Below are positions 18,507 to 28,100 of a DNA stretch of 64,000 nt, in pieces (the first letter of the stretch is position 1; the number at the start of each line of letters is the position of its first letter). The DNA lies in the NCBI GenBank assembly GCA_910587575.1, contig CAJULU010000003.1, forward strand, positions 39,729-103,728. Direction: 5' to 3'. The DNA comes from an uncultured Dorea sp. (GTDB lineage Bacteria; Bacillota; Clostridia; Lachnospirales; Lachnospiraceae). Below the pieces are notes generated by a model. That model was not told where the DNA came from, made no database searches, and was given only the letters and a program-made list of their open reading frames with translations. A program made the translations under genes and the position numbers.

Positions 18507-19253
18507 TTACTTTAATTGTAAATCTAGTGAAAGCCTATATTTTCTATCTCTTTTTTCATTTTTTCTATCCAATTCTGAATTAACAAAGTTCATATGCCAA
18601 CAAAATTTTTGGTAGGTTTTTTCGTCGATGTCTTTGCCAATTTCCTTTTGCATATTTTTAAACCCATTCATTAGCATTTCACCGCAAAAATGGCAATCAT
18701 TGAGAAAGTTCAAAAAATAAAGATTATCAAAATCTTTTCTAATATATCCACTCAACTTGCTATCTTGAAGAATTTCATTGACAACATTTCTATCAATTAT
18801 AATTCTAGGGTAATTCGCAACCTTATCCTCTAAGTAATATGATTTTAAAAGTGCTTCCCCCCAAACCATTACATCATCTATAAAAAGTTGTCCTATAGAA
18901 ATATCACCACGCATGAGCCAACCTACACAATCGCTTGCTGCCAACTCTTGAAAATGACCTGCACACATTAATAAACTTCTAATATCACGTTTACGTTGTT
19001 TTGTTTTACTTGATATTTTTTTTGCTATGATGATATTATCGGAGAAGATTTTAAATCGAATATCTTTGTTTTCTTCAATTTGAACTTCCTTTGTTACATT
19101 TATTGAGAACGTATATAAATTGTGTAATATGTTCATTGCCAGTTGTTGGTCTGTTGACTTGATTTTGTTTGTAATACCTAAAAGGTCAATATATGCAACA
19201 ATATAAGTATCCGTTTTTCGACTATAAGCATCTGCATTTTGGTTTATTAACAT
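18507..19253 (-). CDS. cargo protein with nucleotide-cyclase-like features
   Basis: A 248-residue soluble protein. The N-terminus, YIVAYIDLLGITNKIK, resembles the first strand-helix of class III cyclase folds with an Asp for metal; FSDNIIIAKK (about 69-78), MRGDISIGQLFIDD (about 114-127) and WGEALLKSYYLE with YPRIIID follow the same fold order. I infer a cyclase-like or degenerate polymerase-like domain; catalytic activity is not shown. The gene is much more AT-rich than its neighbours and sits between the antirestriction block and tcpD, where Tn916 has no gene, so it is probably acquired cargo, perhaps for phage defence. Start ATG 19253 follows AAGGAGA. Confidence 0.5.
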   Translation of the reverse strand: MLINQNADAYSRKTDTYIVAYIDLLGITNKIKSTDQQLAMNILHNLYTFSINVTKEVQIEENKDIRFKIFSDNIIIAKKISSKTKQRKRDIRSLLMCAGHFQELAASDCVGWLMRGDISIGQLFIDDVMVWGEALLKSYYLEDKVANYPRIIIDRNVVNEILQDSKLSGYIRKDFDNLYFLNFLNDCHFCGEMLMNGFKNMQKEIGKDIDEKTYQKFCWHMNFVNSELDRKNEKRDRKYRLSLDLQLK

Positions 19254-19384
19254 GATGTCTCCTTATTTTTCTGTAGTTATAAAGTATATATGTTCATTTG
19301 TCTGTTTCTCACATTATATCACTATTGATTTGCTGTTTAAATATTTATTTCTTTTATTTGTGTACCATTCCTTCACCCCCTTTT

Positions 19385-19445
19385 CATTCCCCCTATGCCC
19401 GAACTCCCATAGGGGGAATGGTAAGTTTGCGTTGAGACGCAAACT
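19385..19445. repeat. two adjacent strong hairpins downstream of the relaxase block
   Basis: Perfect 13-bp arms CATTCCCCCTATG and CATAGGGGGAATG (19385-19420) are followed at once by AGTTTGCGT/ACGCAAACT (19424-19445). Tandem structured elements just past the relaxase gene are where single-strand replication origins are found in related elements; a terminator is the simpler alternative. Confidence 0.6.
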
Positions 19446-19455
19446 ATTAGATTTG

Positions 19456-19677
19456 CTATGCTCCGATAATTCTATTGAAAAGCTGCAATAACACCTCTTT
19501 CACGCCAGCAGCATTGAATACCAGACCGACAGCAATCAAGGCAATCACCAAGAACCCGATAAGTTTTGAAAACTCCCGCTTGAATCCAAGATACACCCCA
19601 ATAACCACGATTGCCATAAGCACCAGCGATTGTGCATTGCTTAAAAACCAGTTGTATAAATTCTGTCCAAAATTCAT
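19456..19677 (-). CDS. TcpD-like small membrane protein (Orf19 position)
   Basis: A 73-residue protein with two transmembrane helices (LVLMAIVVIGVYLGF and LIGFLVIALIAVGLVF). Size and position, between relaxase and ardA, match the TcpD-type conjugation membrane protein of Tn916/pCW3-like systems. Its ATG overlaps the stop of the upstream small ORF. Confidence 0.72.
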   Translation of the reverse strand: MNFGQNLYNWFLSNAQSLVLMAIVVIGVYLGFKREFSKLIGFLVIALIAVGLVFNAAGVKEVLLQLFNRIIGA

Positions 19678-19808
19678 TCTTCATTTCTCCTTTCAAATTG
19701 CTCCATTTCCCTGTCAAATCGGCTGCCAGCCTGTACCAGACATAACGCCGAGATTCCTACGCCTGCCCCGAATGATAATAGGAACAAGTCAAACAATAAT
19801 TGTTTCAA
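19674..19808 (-). CDS. small membrane protein, DUF3789-like
   Basis: A 44-residue protein from TTG 19808, placed seven bases after AGGAGG. One hydrophobic helix (LFDLFLLSFGAGVGISALCL) is followed by a charged tail ending QFERRNEE. Such DUF3789-type peptides occur between relaxase and tcpD in Tn916-family elements. It overlaps both neighbours by four bases (TTGA and ATGA), so the three genes are translationally coupled. Confidence 0.7.
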   Translation of the reverse strand: MKQLLFDLFLLSFGAGVGISALCLVQAGSRFDREMEQFERRNEE

Positions 19809-21010
19809 TCCGTATCCTCCTGTCTTTGAATCACTTCCTCTGTGGAAGTCGTCTGTTGTTTTATCAGTTTCTTATGACGTTCGCTTAGCTCCACATCATT
19901 TAAAATGTCTCTAAGAAAATGTGTGCCGTTGGCACGGTCAATCTTTTGCAGCATTTTCCATGTAGGGGCAACCTGCCTGTCTATCCAGTTTAGCGTCCGT
20001 GTGAGCGTATACGGCTCTGGCTGCGTCGTCAGTTTCAAACGTCTGCGGTCAGAACCGATAAAGTATGCCCATTTTTCGTTGGTTTTCCATTCGCTGCGCC
20101 GCTTGTCCACCTCCTTATCAGCGAAACGGATATATCGGTTGATAATGGAAAATGCGGTACGCTCTGCGTCGTAATAAGTCAACAAGTCACATACTGCATG
20201 GTAGGCTCTTTCATTTTTGAGCCGGATTTCAAATCGGTTTCTGATTTTCGTATCCTCTATGGGAATCCCATTCTTCACATACTGCTCATAATTCTTTTCA
20301 TAAATGCAGAAGTAAACTTCTGATTTCAGAGAACCGATATACAGTGTATTTCCCATACTATATCCGTCCTGTTCATGGGTTCGCACCAATTCGCCGCTGC
20401 GGTAGCTCTTGAAACTGCGGAATACAGAAATACATTCTTCATGGTTACATTTTTCGGTCAGCTCTGGAATATCCAGTATACCGACCATATCGTTAATAGC
20501 AAGGTCAAGCCGCTTCATTACGCCGCCGTCGCCTAAAGCGTCCATGAAGAAATCGTACCAGCTTCTATGCTGTGCTAACAGATAACTCTCCATCTGTCGG
20601 CAGCCTTTTCCTTTCAGTTCCAGCAGTGTACCTTTTTCTTCATCAGCGGAAGTAAGTACGAACACGTCACCTAAGACATAATGCTCCGAGTAAGAATAAA
20701 AACCGAAATCTTCATGTATCATCATATTTGTTTTCAGTTGCAGAATGTCCTCTATCACATGCTTTACATCAGTTGTGGGAAAGCGTATGCGTACATAGTC
20801 AAACAGCATGGTAAGCGGTGATTCTGGATTATATTTTTCCAGTGCCATAAGTAATTGTTTCTGGATTTCCTCTGTCAGTGCCACCTTGCCGGATTCCAGA
20901 CGGTTCAAATGTTCTCTGCTGATTCCTGCTTCAACCGCTAGCTTATTTTGAGAAATGCCATAGGCAATACGCTTTTCCTTGAAATCCTTTATCCAGTCCG
21001 TTTCATTCAG
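19805..21010 (-). CDS. MobT-type relaxase (Orf20-like)
   Basis: A 401-residue relaxase related to rolling-circle Rep proteins (Rep_trans). The first about 55 residues form an XRE-like helix-turn-helix (RIAYGISQNKLAVEAGIS, then REHLNRLESG). The catalytic part follows, with FDYVRIRFP, KRLDLAINDM and the IPIEDTKIRNRFEIRLKN region typical of MobT/NicK. It nicks oriT, found just upstream at 21138-21165. The best ribosome site, AGGAGGGG, is followed at five bases by CTG 21010, so a rare CTG start is likely; TTG 20908 would cut away the helix-turn-helix. Confidence 0.88.
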   Translation of the reverse strand: MNETDWIKDFKEKRIAYGISQNKLAVEAGISREHLNRLESGKVALTEEIQKQLLMALEKYNPESPLTMLFDYVRIRFPTTDVKHVIEDILQLKTNMMIHEDFGFYSYSEHYVLGDVFVLTSADEEKGTLLELKGKGCRQMESYLLAQHRSWYDFFMDALGDGGVMKRLDLAINDMVGILDIPELTEKCNHEECISVFRSFKSYRSGELVRTHEQDGYSMGNTLYIGSLKSEVYFCIYEKNYEQYVKNGIPIEDTKIRNRFEIRLKNERAYHAVCDLLTYYDAERTAFSIINRYIRFADKEVDKRRSEWKTNEKWAYFIGSDRRRLKLTTQPEPYTLTRTLNWIDRQVAPTWKMLQKIDRANGTHFLRDILNDVELSERHKKLIKQQTTSTEEVIQRQEDTD

Positions 21011-21032
21011 TCTAACCCCTCCTAACTTAAAA

Positions 21033-21191
21033 AGGTGTGACAGGATACCAGTCTTTTGTCACACCTCTAAAATCCGTCGAAAATGCCTGTACCATAAGGG
21101 ATTTTCAGATTTCCGAATCTGTTTTCAGTTGTATTTGTGCCCCCCTGTTAGATACCGGGGGCATATGGCAGGTGCGGCATACCGCACCTGC
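21033..21191 (-). other. oriT: origin of transfer (oriT) region with nic-type palindrome
   Basis: Between the coupling-protein and relaxase genes, the position of oriT in Tn916. On the minus strand, 21138-21165 contains GCCCCC paired with GGGGGC around a CTAACAGGGGGG segment, closely resembling the ICEBs1/Tn916 nic palindrome. Two more perfect hairpins flank it: 10-bp arms AGGTGTGACA (21033-21066) and GCAGGTGCGG (21168-21191). Confidence 0.82.
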
Positions 21192-21196
21192 ACAGG

Positions 21197-22600
21197 CTAG
21201 TCCGTACCTGCGGCTTCCGCTTCGCACGCCGCCTGTCCGTCCTGCCTGTCCTGTGTAAGTTTCCCTATCTCCTTTAGGAAGTCATACCCTTTTGGTACAA
21301 GGGGAGTGTAAAACTCGGATATAACACTCGTACCCGTATCCACATAACCACGCCCCTTTATCTGTTTTAAGAAGAAGTCCTTGTTTACTTCTCCGAACAT
21401 CATAGAGTAACCCAGTTCCGACATACGCCCAAGAGCCACACGGAAATTAAATTGGTCTCGTATTCCATCGCCCAGATATTTTGCGTCTGGTCTCTGACAG
21501 GCGAGAATGAGAAAATATCCTGCCTGCCGCCCAAGCATGACTATTTGTTTCAGCTTATTTAGGACAGCCGCATTTTCTTTTGTCGTCAGCATTTCCATAA
21601 ACGCCACATATTCATCAAAGATTAGGAAGTGGGGCGGTAATCCCAAGTAAGCATAGTTTTCACCCGTCTTATAATTTTCCATGTGTTTCATGGTTTCCGA
21701 GCGTTCCATCATGCCGTTATAGAAACGGTCAATACAAGCGGTAATATCTTCCTTTTTGTAGTAGACTTCGGGCATGACAGCGGCAAGGTCGGCAAGGTCA
21801 GCGTTCTTCGGGTCTAATACATATAGCACTGAATTACAGCGCAACATGGCTTCAATAATGGTAAGGATAAAATAGGTTTTTCCTCCACCTGTACCGCCAG
21901 CAATCAGCATGTGGGGGAGTTTGTCATACTCCCACCAGATATTTTTCATCAGCCGGAGTCTGCCCTTTTCTGCCTGTACATCATTGATGGTAATGCGGTT
22001 TGCAATCGTATCATAGAGCAGGGCATACTCCACGTAGGAATCATGCAGCTCTTTGGATACCAATTCACAATATAAGCCTGTTTCCAGCTTTTTCTCCAAA
22101 TGTAAGAGCTGGTCTTGATATTTTCCCAGCGTGATTTCCGTCTGGATATGGAGCAAGCCATTCTCCATGCGGTAATACATCTTTGGAAAATAGGTAATCC
22201 GTTTCTTTTTCCCATCTAACGGCAGGTCTTTGAAGATACCGCCATCCTGTGAAGTTTCTTCTTCATACCAGCCATTTTCCAGAATCATACGTGCCAGCTT
22301 TTGGCGGTGAAGGAGTTGCTTAACCTTGTCATATCGGAATCGGTAATAGGACAGAGCAGCAGCTAAACAGATAAATGTTGATATAATGAACGTAACTATC
22401 CTGTATGGCGTAAGGTGAAACTGTATGTTGCCGCCACTAAAAAGCGTGACCGAGTTCCAGTCAGTTGTTATGATTGTCTTTAGGTTCAAGAGTATCATTG
22501 CCATAAAGAACAGCCGGAGCAACGAGCTAGCAGCAAAGCGGAAAATCAGAGATTTATCACCGGCTCTGATACGGTTCCTTTTCCTTTTAAATAATTGCAT
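21197..22600 (-). CDS. TcpA/FtsK-type coupling protein (Orf21-like)
   Basis: A 467-residue membrane ATPase. Two N-terminal helices (about 22-42 and 50-70) anchor it; the motor domain has Walker A AGGTGGGKTYF (about 228-238) and Walker B FLIFDEYVAF near residue 320. Coupling proteins of this family deliver the relaxase-DNA complex to the mating channel. It appears intact, unlike the VirB4-type ATPase. Start ATG 22600 follows GGAAAGG. Confidence 0.92.
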   Translation of the reverse strand: MQLFKRKRNRIRAGDKSLIFRFAASSLLRLFFMAMILLNLKTIITTDWNSVTLFSGGNIQFHLTPYRIVTFIISTFICLAAALSYYRFRYDKVKQLLHRQKLARMILENGWYEEETSQDGGIFKDLPLDGKKKRITYFPKMYYRMENGLLHIQTEITLGKYQDQLLHLEKKLETGLYCELVSKELHDSYVEYALLYDTIANRITINDVQAEKGRLRLMKNIWWEYDKLPHMLIAGGTGGGKTYFILTIIEAMLRCNSVLYVLDPKNADLADLAAVMPEVYYKKEDITACIDRFYNGMMERSETMKHMENYKTGENYAYLGLPPHFLIFDEYVAFMEMLTTKENAAVLNKLKQIVMLGRQAGYFLILACQRPDAKYLGDGIRDQFNFRVALGRMSELGYSMMFGEVNKDFFLKQIKGRGYVDTGTSVISEFYTPLVPKGYDFLKEIGKLTQDRQDGQAACEAEAAGTD

Positions 22601-22661
22601 AATCTTTTCCTTTCCATGAAAAAAGCAGCAAATCCTGTAAAATCTGCTGCTTACTTATATG

Positions 22662-23438
22662 TTATTTATCTATCATTTTAGCTATTTTACAAAGCGTTCG
22701 ATACCCTTCAATTCCTGCGATTTCTAATAGAGCATATTGCTTTAAAAGTGACTGTAGTGTTGATGAAATTTGTTCAGGCGTATATGGTGTTAAAGAATCC
22801 CCGTTAGTAATAGATATAAATCTCTTTCGTTTACTTTGATAAATACTCCAAAATCTGCTCATATCAATATCAGGGTTATTTTGTTCAATCTGCTTAACTA
22901 AATTAGTAAAAATCTCAGATTGTTTTTCGGCACTTGCTGTAGAAACCTCTTGAAAAAAGGATTGTAATTGATTGCTAGATACAGAGCTACAATCAACCTC
23001 TTTCAATGTTTCAATTATAAATGAAATTTCCACATTGCATATAGCATTTTGCTTTTCATAGAAATAATTTCTTTGTAGATTGCGTAATAATTCCTGTTGT
23101 TCTTGCATAGAAGTAACATACTGGTAAAATTTATTTATACTATCGTAACTTTTATTATCTATTTTACGAACAAATAAATGCTTATAATTATTCCAATAAT
23201 TAACGTCAATTAAAGGAAGTGATTCATAGAACGCAGTTAAATTTAATCCTTGATTAGTTATGTAAGATTGGATTTCCTGTACACGCTTTTGAAGTTCATT
23301 TATTTGTAATACAATCATACAAGCTGCATCACGTAATTTCTCTTTTTCCTGCATTTTGTAAATCCATACAGCAGATAATCCCACCAAAATCAAACCAAGA
23401 TTGACCCAATTCGCTTTTAAGAAATCAAATAATTCCAT
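22662..23438 (-). CDS. unknown membrane-anchored coiled-coil protein (cargo)
   Basis: A 258-residue protein with one N-terminal transmembrane helix (residues 12-27, LGLILVGLSAVWIYKM) and a long, mostly helical cytoplasmic part rich in Gln and Glu, with heptad-like stretches at about 30-60 and 95-125. I do not recognise a domain. It is AT-rich and sits between orf21 and the toxin-antitoxin pair, a place without a gene in Tn916. It may be accessory cargo, for instance for immunity or exclusion; there is no direct evidence. Confidence 0.6.
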   Translation of the reverse strand: MELFDFLKANWVNLGLILVGLSAVWIYKMQEKEKLRDAACMIVLQINELQKRVQEIQSYITNQGLNLTAFYESLPLIDVNYWNNYKHLFVRKIDNKSYDSINKFYQYVTSMQEQQELLRNLQRNYFYEKQNAICNVEISFIIETLKEVDCSSVSSNQLQSFFQEVSTASAEKQSEIFTNLVKQIEQNNPDIDMSRFWSIYQSKRKRFISITNGDSLTPYTPEQISSTLQSLLKQYALLEIAGIEGYRTLCKIAKMIDK

Positions 23439-23509
23439 ACATATTGTCTCCTTAGAATATTTTTATCAATTATATCACTTTCAAATATTGGACACAATAT
23501 ATATAGGTA

Positions 23510-23575
23510 CGTTCTTTGATTTTTTCAGAAACCGTTCCATCCTCATTCTGCTTATATACATTTCACCGCTAAGAA
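23510..23575 (-). pseudogene. decayed fragment of an orf22-like (DUF961) gene
   Basis: This stretch repeats, with few mismatches, the part of the intact DUF961 gene at about 24537-24600 that encodes its HKQNEDGTVSEEIKERT segment. It has no start or stop of its own. It suggests that the toxin-antitoxin and membrane-protein block arrived by a duplication or recombination within orf22. Confidence 0.7.
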
Positions 23576-23634
23576 AAGCAGCTAATCATCAAGACTAACT
23601 GCTTATACTTCTATTATCTGATTGAGGGAGCAAA

Positions 23635-23949
23635 TTATAAATGTTTATCCGTATCTCTAGCACCATACAGTAAACGCCGTACTTCCATTACATCACCAAT
23701 CACCACATAATAAATAACGTAATTTCTCACATAGATTCTATAGTACGGATAGTTTCTCTTTTTTGCGGAAACATATGGTTCAAAGGCAACAGGATTATTC
23801 AGCCTTTCCAGAATCGCAGTCTCTACATCATCAATCAAACGCAGCGCAGCGTCCTCATTTTTTAAAACATTGGTAATGTAACTCGCTGTATTGATTAAAT
23901 CCTGTTCAAAAATCGGCAGATAGCGAAGATGATAAACTTTATTTTCCAT
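23635..23949 (-). CDS. RelE/ParE superfamily toxin
   Basis: A 104-residue basic protein with the RelE/ParE fold pattern: YLPIFEQDLINTASYI helix, then YPYYRIYVRNYVIYYVV and a final RRLLYGARD strand. Such toxins cut mRNA on the ribosome or inhibit gyrase. It overlaps its antitoxin by 11 bases, the usual coupled order, and probably stabilises the element in dividing cells. Confidence 0.85.
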   Translation of the reverse strand: MENKVYHLRYLPIFEQDLINTASYITNVLKNEDAALRLIDDVETAILERLNNPVAFEPYVSAKKRNYPYYRIYVRNYVIYYVVIGDVMEVRRLLYGARDTDKHL

Positions 23950-24199
23950 GTATCGTACTCCTTACATTGCTGAATACGGTTTCATGGGAAAGCCTTTCTT
24001 CCGTCATTGCCGCCTGCCTGTCGGCTTCGTCAAGTTTCATCTCTATATCATCTGTCAGATTTGCGTACTCCTCCAAACTCAAAACTACCATAGCTCCATA
24101 GCCATTCTTTGTAAGATAAACAGGTTTTCCGCTGTTTACGATAGTTTCAATTTCTGGAAATTTATTTCTAAGGTCAGAAACAGGTCGAATTTGTATCAT
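23939..24199 (-). CDS. Phd/YefM family antitoxin
   Basis: An 86-residue protein beginning IRPVSDLRNKFPEIETIV, with KPVYLTKNGYGAMVVLSLEEY, the Phd/YefM N-terminal DNA-binding fold. The C-terminal part wraps the RelE-type toxin encoded next. Phd-type antitoxins normally repress their own operon. Confidence 0.87.
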   Translation of the reverse strand: MIQIRPVSDLRNKFPEIETIVNSGKPVYLTKNGYGAMVVLSLEEYANLTDDIEMKLDEADRQAAMTEERLSHETVFSNVRSTIHGK

Positions 24200-24266
24200 A
24201 GTCTAAGCACTCCTTTTTTGTTTATTTTATCCTAATTTTATCAGAATATTATCGTATAGGCAATGC

Positions 24267-24665
24267 TTATTTATGATTCTTAATTTCCTTTTTATCATGC
24301 GGATTATGATTCTGTAGATTTTCCGTTGAGTGTCCGTCTTTATTCTTCAAGACAATATCCTCAGCTTTAATATACCAGTCCACGTCTGCCCCTTGAAACG
24401 TAGCTGTCGCCACTGTATCCGCTACAGGATTGATAATCTCAACCTCCGCATTATAATCAAACGCCTTTAGTGGCACGGCAGCCGGAATACTCACCTGTAT
24501 CATGCGTCCTTGTCCTCTGGATTTCAAATCGTAAGTGCGTTCTTTGATTTCTTCAGAAACCGTTCCGTCCTCATTCTGTTTATGTACCTCACGCCGCAAT
24601 GCAGAAAACTTCAACAGTCCAAAGGTCTTTTCCTTGTCTATAATGATTCCATTCGCTAATCTCAT
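24267..24665 (-). CDS. DUF961 (YdcP) family protein, Orf22-like
   Basis: A 132-residue protein starting MRLANGIIIDKEKTFGLLKF. Paired DUF961 proteins open the transfer operon of nearly all Tn916/ICEBs1-like elements and are thought to help element replication or processing. The C-terminus is extended by a polar His/Asn/Lys tail. A decayed copy of part of the gene lies at 23510-23575. Confidence 0.85.
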   Translation of the reverse strand: MRLANGIIIDKEKTFGLLKFSALRREVHKQNEDGTVSEEIKERTYDLKSRGQGRMIQVSIPAAVPLKAFDYNAEVEIINPVADTVATATFQGADVDWYIKAEDIVLKNKDGHSTENLQNHNPHDKKEIKNHK

Positions 24666-24681
24666 AATCTCTGATACCTCC

Positions 24682-24996
24682 TTACGCCTTCACCATATCG
24701 TCAGCGGACAAAATATAGTTTGTGAACCCACGGTTGCCGATTTTATAACCCTCTGCGGTAATCTTCGGATTAATAAGCCGTATTTTTTCTTCAACCTCGA
24801 AATTCTTCTCTCCAGCAGTAGCAGGCAGCACCACAATAATGTCGTCGGCTCTCTGTACGTCTGAATACAAGTTATAGCTACGGGAAATTACAGCCATACG
24901 CCCGTTGATTCTCCGCTGTTCTACCTTATTCTCACCTGCAAATTCCAGATTCCCGAAAGTCTTTTCCATGTTCGGGATAACATGCTTTAATTCCAT
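24682..24996 (-). CDS. DUF961 (YdcP) family protein, Orf23-like
   Basis: A 104-residue protein starting MELKHVIPNMEKTFGNLEFAG, the partner of the Orf22-like protein 16 bases downstream. It has the conserved IRLINPKITAEGYKIG segment. It is probably the first gene of the transfer operon. Confidence 0.85.
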   Translation of the reverse strand: MELKHVIPNMEKTFGNLEFAGENKVEQRRINGRMAVISRSYNLYSDVQRADDIIVVLPATAGEKNFEVEEKIRLINPKITAEGYKIGNRGFTNYILSADDMVKA

Positions 24997-25068
24997 ATAT
25001 GTTTACCTCTTTCTTTCTGATTTTCTATATCTCCATATGGGGAGCTACACTCCCCAAACCCCTAGTGT

Positions 25069-25116
25069 ACTGTTTTTTCCAGCCAATCAAAAAGACGATT
25101 GACTGAAAAAAACAGT
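25069..25116 (-). terminator. hairpin downstream of the adhesin gene
   Basis: Outer arms ACTGTTTTTT and AAAAAACAGT with an inner CAATC/GATTG stem. On the minus strand it lies about 75 bases past the adhesin stop. The T tracts are inside the stem, so it may be an attenuator-like structure rather than a standard terminator. Confidence 0.5.
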
Positions 25117-25191
25117 TTGCATATCTTATATAGGCATACATATTCAAGGCGGAGCATGGGAATTGGATTTCATATGCTGATTCCTCCCGTA

Positions 25192-28100
25192 TTAATTATG
25201 TTTTGCTTTCATGCTGCGGTATTTTCTGTATGCCGTAAATACAAGTCCGGCAGCGGAAAAGATAAGTAGGATAAACAGGAGAGCAAGATTTGTCGTGTCG
25301 CCTGTTTTTGGTTGATTGCCATTACCTGTCGGGGTACTGGATTCTGGTGTGGTTGGTTCGGTGGGATTTTCTGTGATTGTCACCGTCTGCCCTTTATCCT
25401 CAATGTCCTTATTTTCCGCTACCTTGATAGGCTTGTCGGGATTTGTTACGTCGTACAATTCCTCAAAGGTCACAAGCTCTTTTCCTGCAAGTTCACTGGC
25501 ATTGAAGGTAAAGGCAATCTGAATCTCCATTACGCTGTCAGTAGCGGTAAACGTGAGGTCTTTTTCCACACGTTTTTCATTGATGATAAGCTCTGCATTT
25601 TCAGACCTTACCATCTCCCAGCCTTTCAACTGATATTTCACGCCTTTTTCTATACCATCTAAGGAAACCGTATCAATAATCGTTACTTCCTTGTCAGCGT
25701 CGATTGCCTTTTCTCCTGTAGCTTTATCGGCAGCGTTGGTGTGCATAGTGATAATACGCTCTGTAATCGCCACGGTCTGTCGGTCATTCTCAATGTCCTT
25801 ATGTTCTGCCACCTTAACAGGCTTGTCGGGATTCGTTACGTCGTATAATTCCTCAAAGGTCACCAGCTCTTTTTCTGCAAGTTCACTGGCATTAAATGTA
25901 AAGGAAAGCTGCATTTCCATTTCTGAATCCTCTGCAATGAATGTAAGTTCATTTTCCACAGGCTTTCCATTAATCAGAAGTTCCGTATTTTCCGATTTCA
26001 CCATTTCCCAGCCTTTAAGCTGATATTTTGTATCTTTCTCCAATCCGGCTAACGCTACCGTGTCAACAATGGTAATATCTTTGCTGGCAAGAATCATCTT
26101 ATCGCCTGTCGCTTTATCACAAGCCTTTGTGTGAATATCTATCACACGTTCCTCAATCGTCACGGTCTGTCCGTCGTCCTCAATGTCTTTGTGTTCTGCT
26201 ACCTTAACAGGCTCGTCGGGATTCGTCACGTCGTACAATTCCTCAAAAGTCACCAGCTCTTTTCCTGCAAGCTGGCTGGCATTGAAGGTAAAGGTAATCT
26301 GTACTTCCATCTTAGAATCCTTTGCGGTAAATGTGAGGTCATTTTCTACACGCTTACCGTCAATTAAAAGTTCAGCATTTTCTGATTTCACCATTTCCCA
26401 GCCTTTTAACTGGTATTTTGTACCTTTTTCTAATCCAGCTAGAGATACCGTATCAACAATAGTTATGTCTTTGCTGGCAAGAATCATCTTGTCGCCTGTC
26501 GCTTTATCACAAGCCTTTGTGTGAATGTCTATCACACGTTCCTCAATCGTCACGGTCTGTCCGTCGTCCTCAATGTCTTTGTGTTCTGCTACCTTAACAG
26601 GCTCGTCGGGATTCGTCACGTCGTACAATTCCTCAAAAGTCACCAGCTCTTTTCCTGCAAGCTGGCTGGCATTGAAGGTAAAGGTAATCTGTACTTCCAT
26701 CTTAGAATCCTTTGCGGTAAATGTGAGGTCATTTTCTACACGCTTACCGTCAATTAAAAGTTCAGCATTTTCCGATTTCACCATTTCCCAGCCTTTAAGC
26801 TGGTATTTTGTATCTTTCTTCAAACCATCTAAAGCCACTGTATCAATGATAGTCACGTTTTTACCTGCAATAATGGATTTCTCCCCTGTCACCTTATCAA
26901 TGGCAGTAGTATGGATAGTCAGTTCCGGTTCGTATTCGTCCGTCAGAGTGCCTAAATTGATAACAACTTTATTTCTGGATACCACAATATCAAAAGCAGG
27001 AATCAGTGTCAGCCCCTTGTTGGAATCACAGCGAAGCTCCTTAACCTCATATGTATCGTAAAGCAATGCCCCCTTACTGTCGTCCGGCTCTGACGTTCCA
27101 AACCAGATACCGTCCTCACTGGATTTTCCGGCATTAGTATTCTTCTTGTGGGATGTCCAGTCAGAACAAGTAGAGAACTGCCCGTTTTTATCCGTGACGA
27201 TAATATGGCTTTCACCAGTAGTCTTGCTGGTTATTTTAAAAGGTACATTAGAAAGCCGCTTGTGCGTTCCAGAACCGATTTTCACGCCCTCAATATCTCC
27301 ACGCTTTATCTGATTATAGATAGATTTTTCTTCGGATGTTAAATCTATGATTTTTTCATTATCCACAATATCAAATTCACGGGATACCGCACCATTTATC
27401 AGATACCCCTCAGGCGGCGTTACTTCATCAATTCTGTAATGTCCGTAAGGAAGTGTATCGGCGGCTGTGGTAGCGATACCGTCAATTCCCGTATGAATTG
27501 TCTTTACGATTTCATTCTTCTTATATAATTTTCCGTTCACCAGCACAGGATTCTTACTAAGGTTAGTGATAGTAAATGCCGTATCGCTAAAGGTTGCGCT
27601 GCCTTGTGGTTTTGTATCCTTAGTTTCAAGGTCACGCTTCTGAATTTTCACGCCGCCACGGATAATTTGATTGTAGATAGATTTTTCTTCGGATGTTAAA
27701 TCTACGATTTTTTCATTATCCACAATATCAAATTCACGGGATACCGCACCATTTGTTAGATACCCCTCTGGCGGCGTTGATTCATCAATCCTGTATCGCC
27801 CATAGGGCAGCGTATCAGCAGTAGTAGTAGCGATACCGTCAATTCCAGTACGGATTGTCTTTACTACTTCGTTTTTCTGATACAGTTTCCCCTCAACCAG
27901 TACAGGATTCTCATTCAGTGAAGTAATGGTAAATGCTACATTTTTTAAATCTGCGTTGCCTTGTGGTTTAGTATCCTTAGTTTCAAGGTCACGTTTCTGG
28001 ATTTTCACACCGCCCCTAGTAACCTTATCCGATACGAAATACTGGTTGCCGCCATTCAGTATTGCACGCTCTCCATTTTCTGTTACCTGTGCGACGTATA

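Noticed and set aside
26063..26842. Tandem repeats considered as a CRISPR array
   Set aside because: The units are 390 bp, coding and without spacers.
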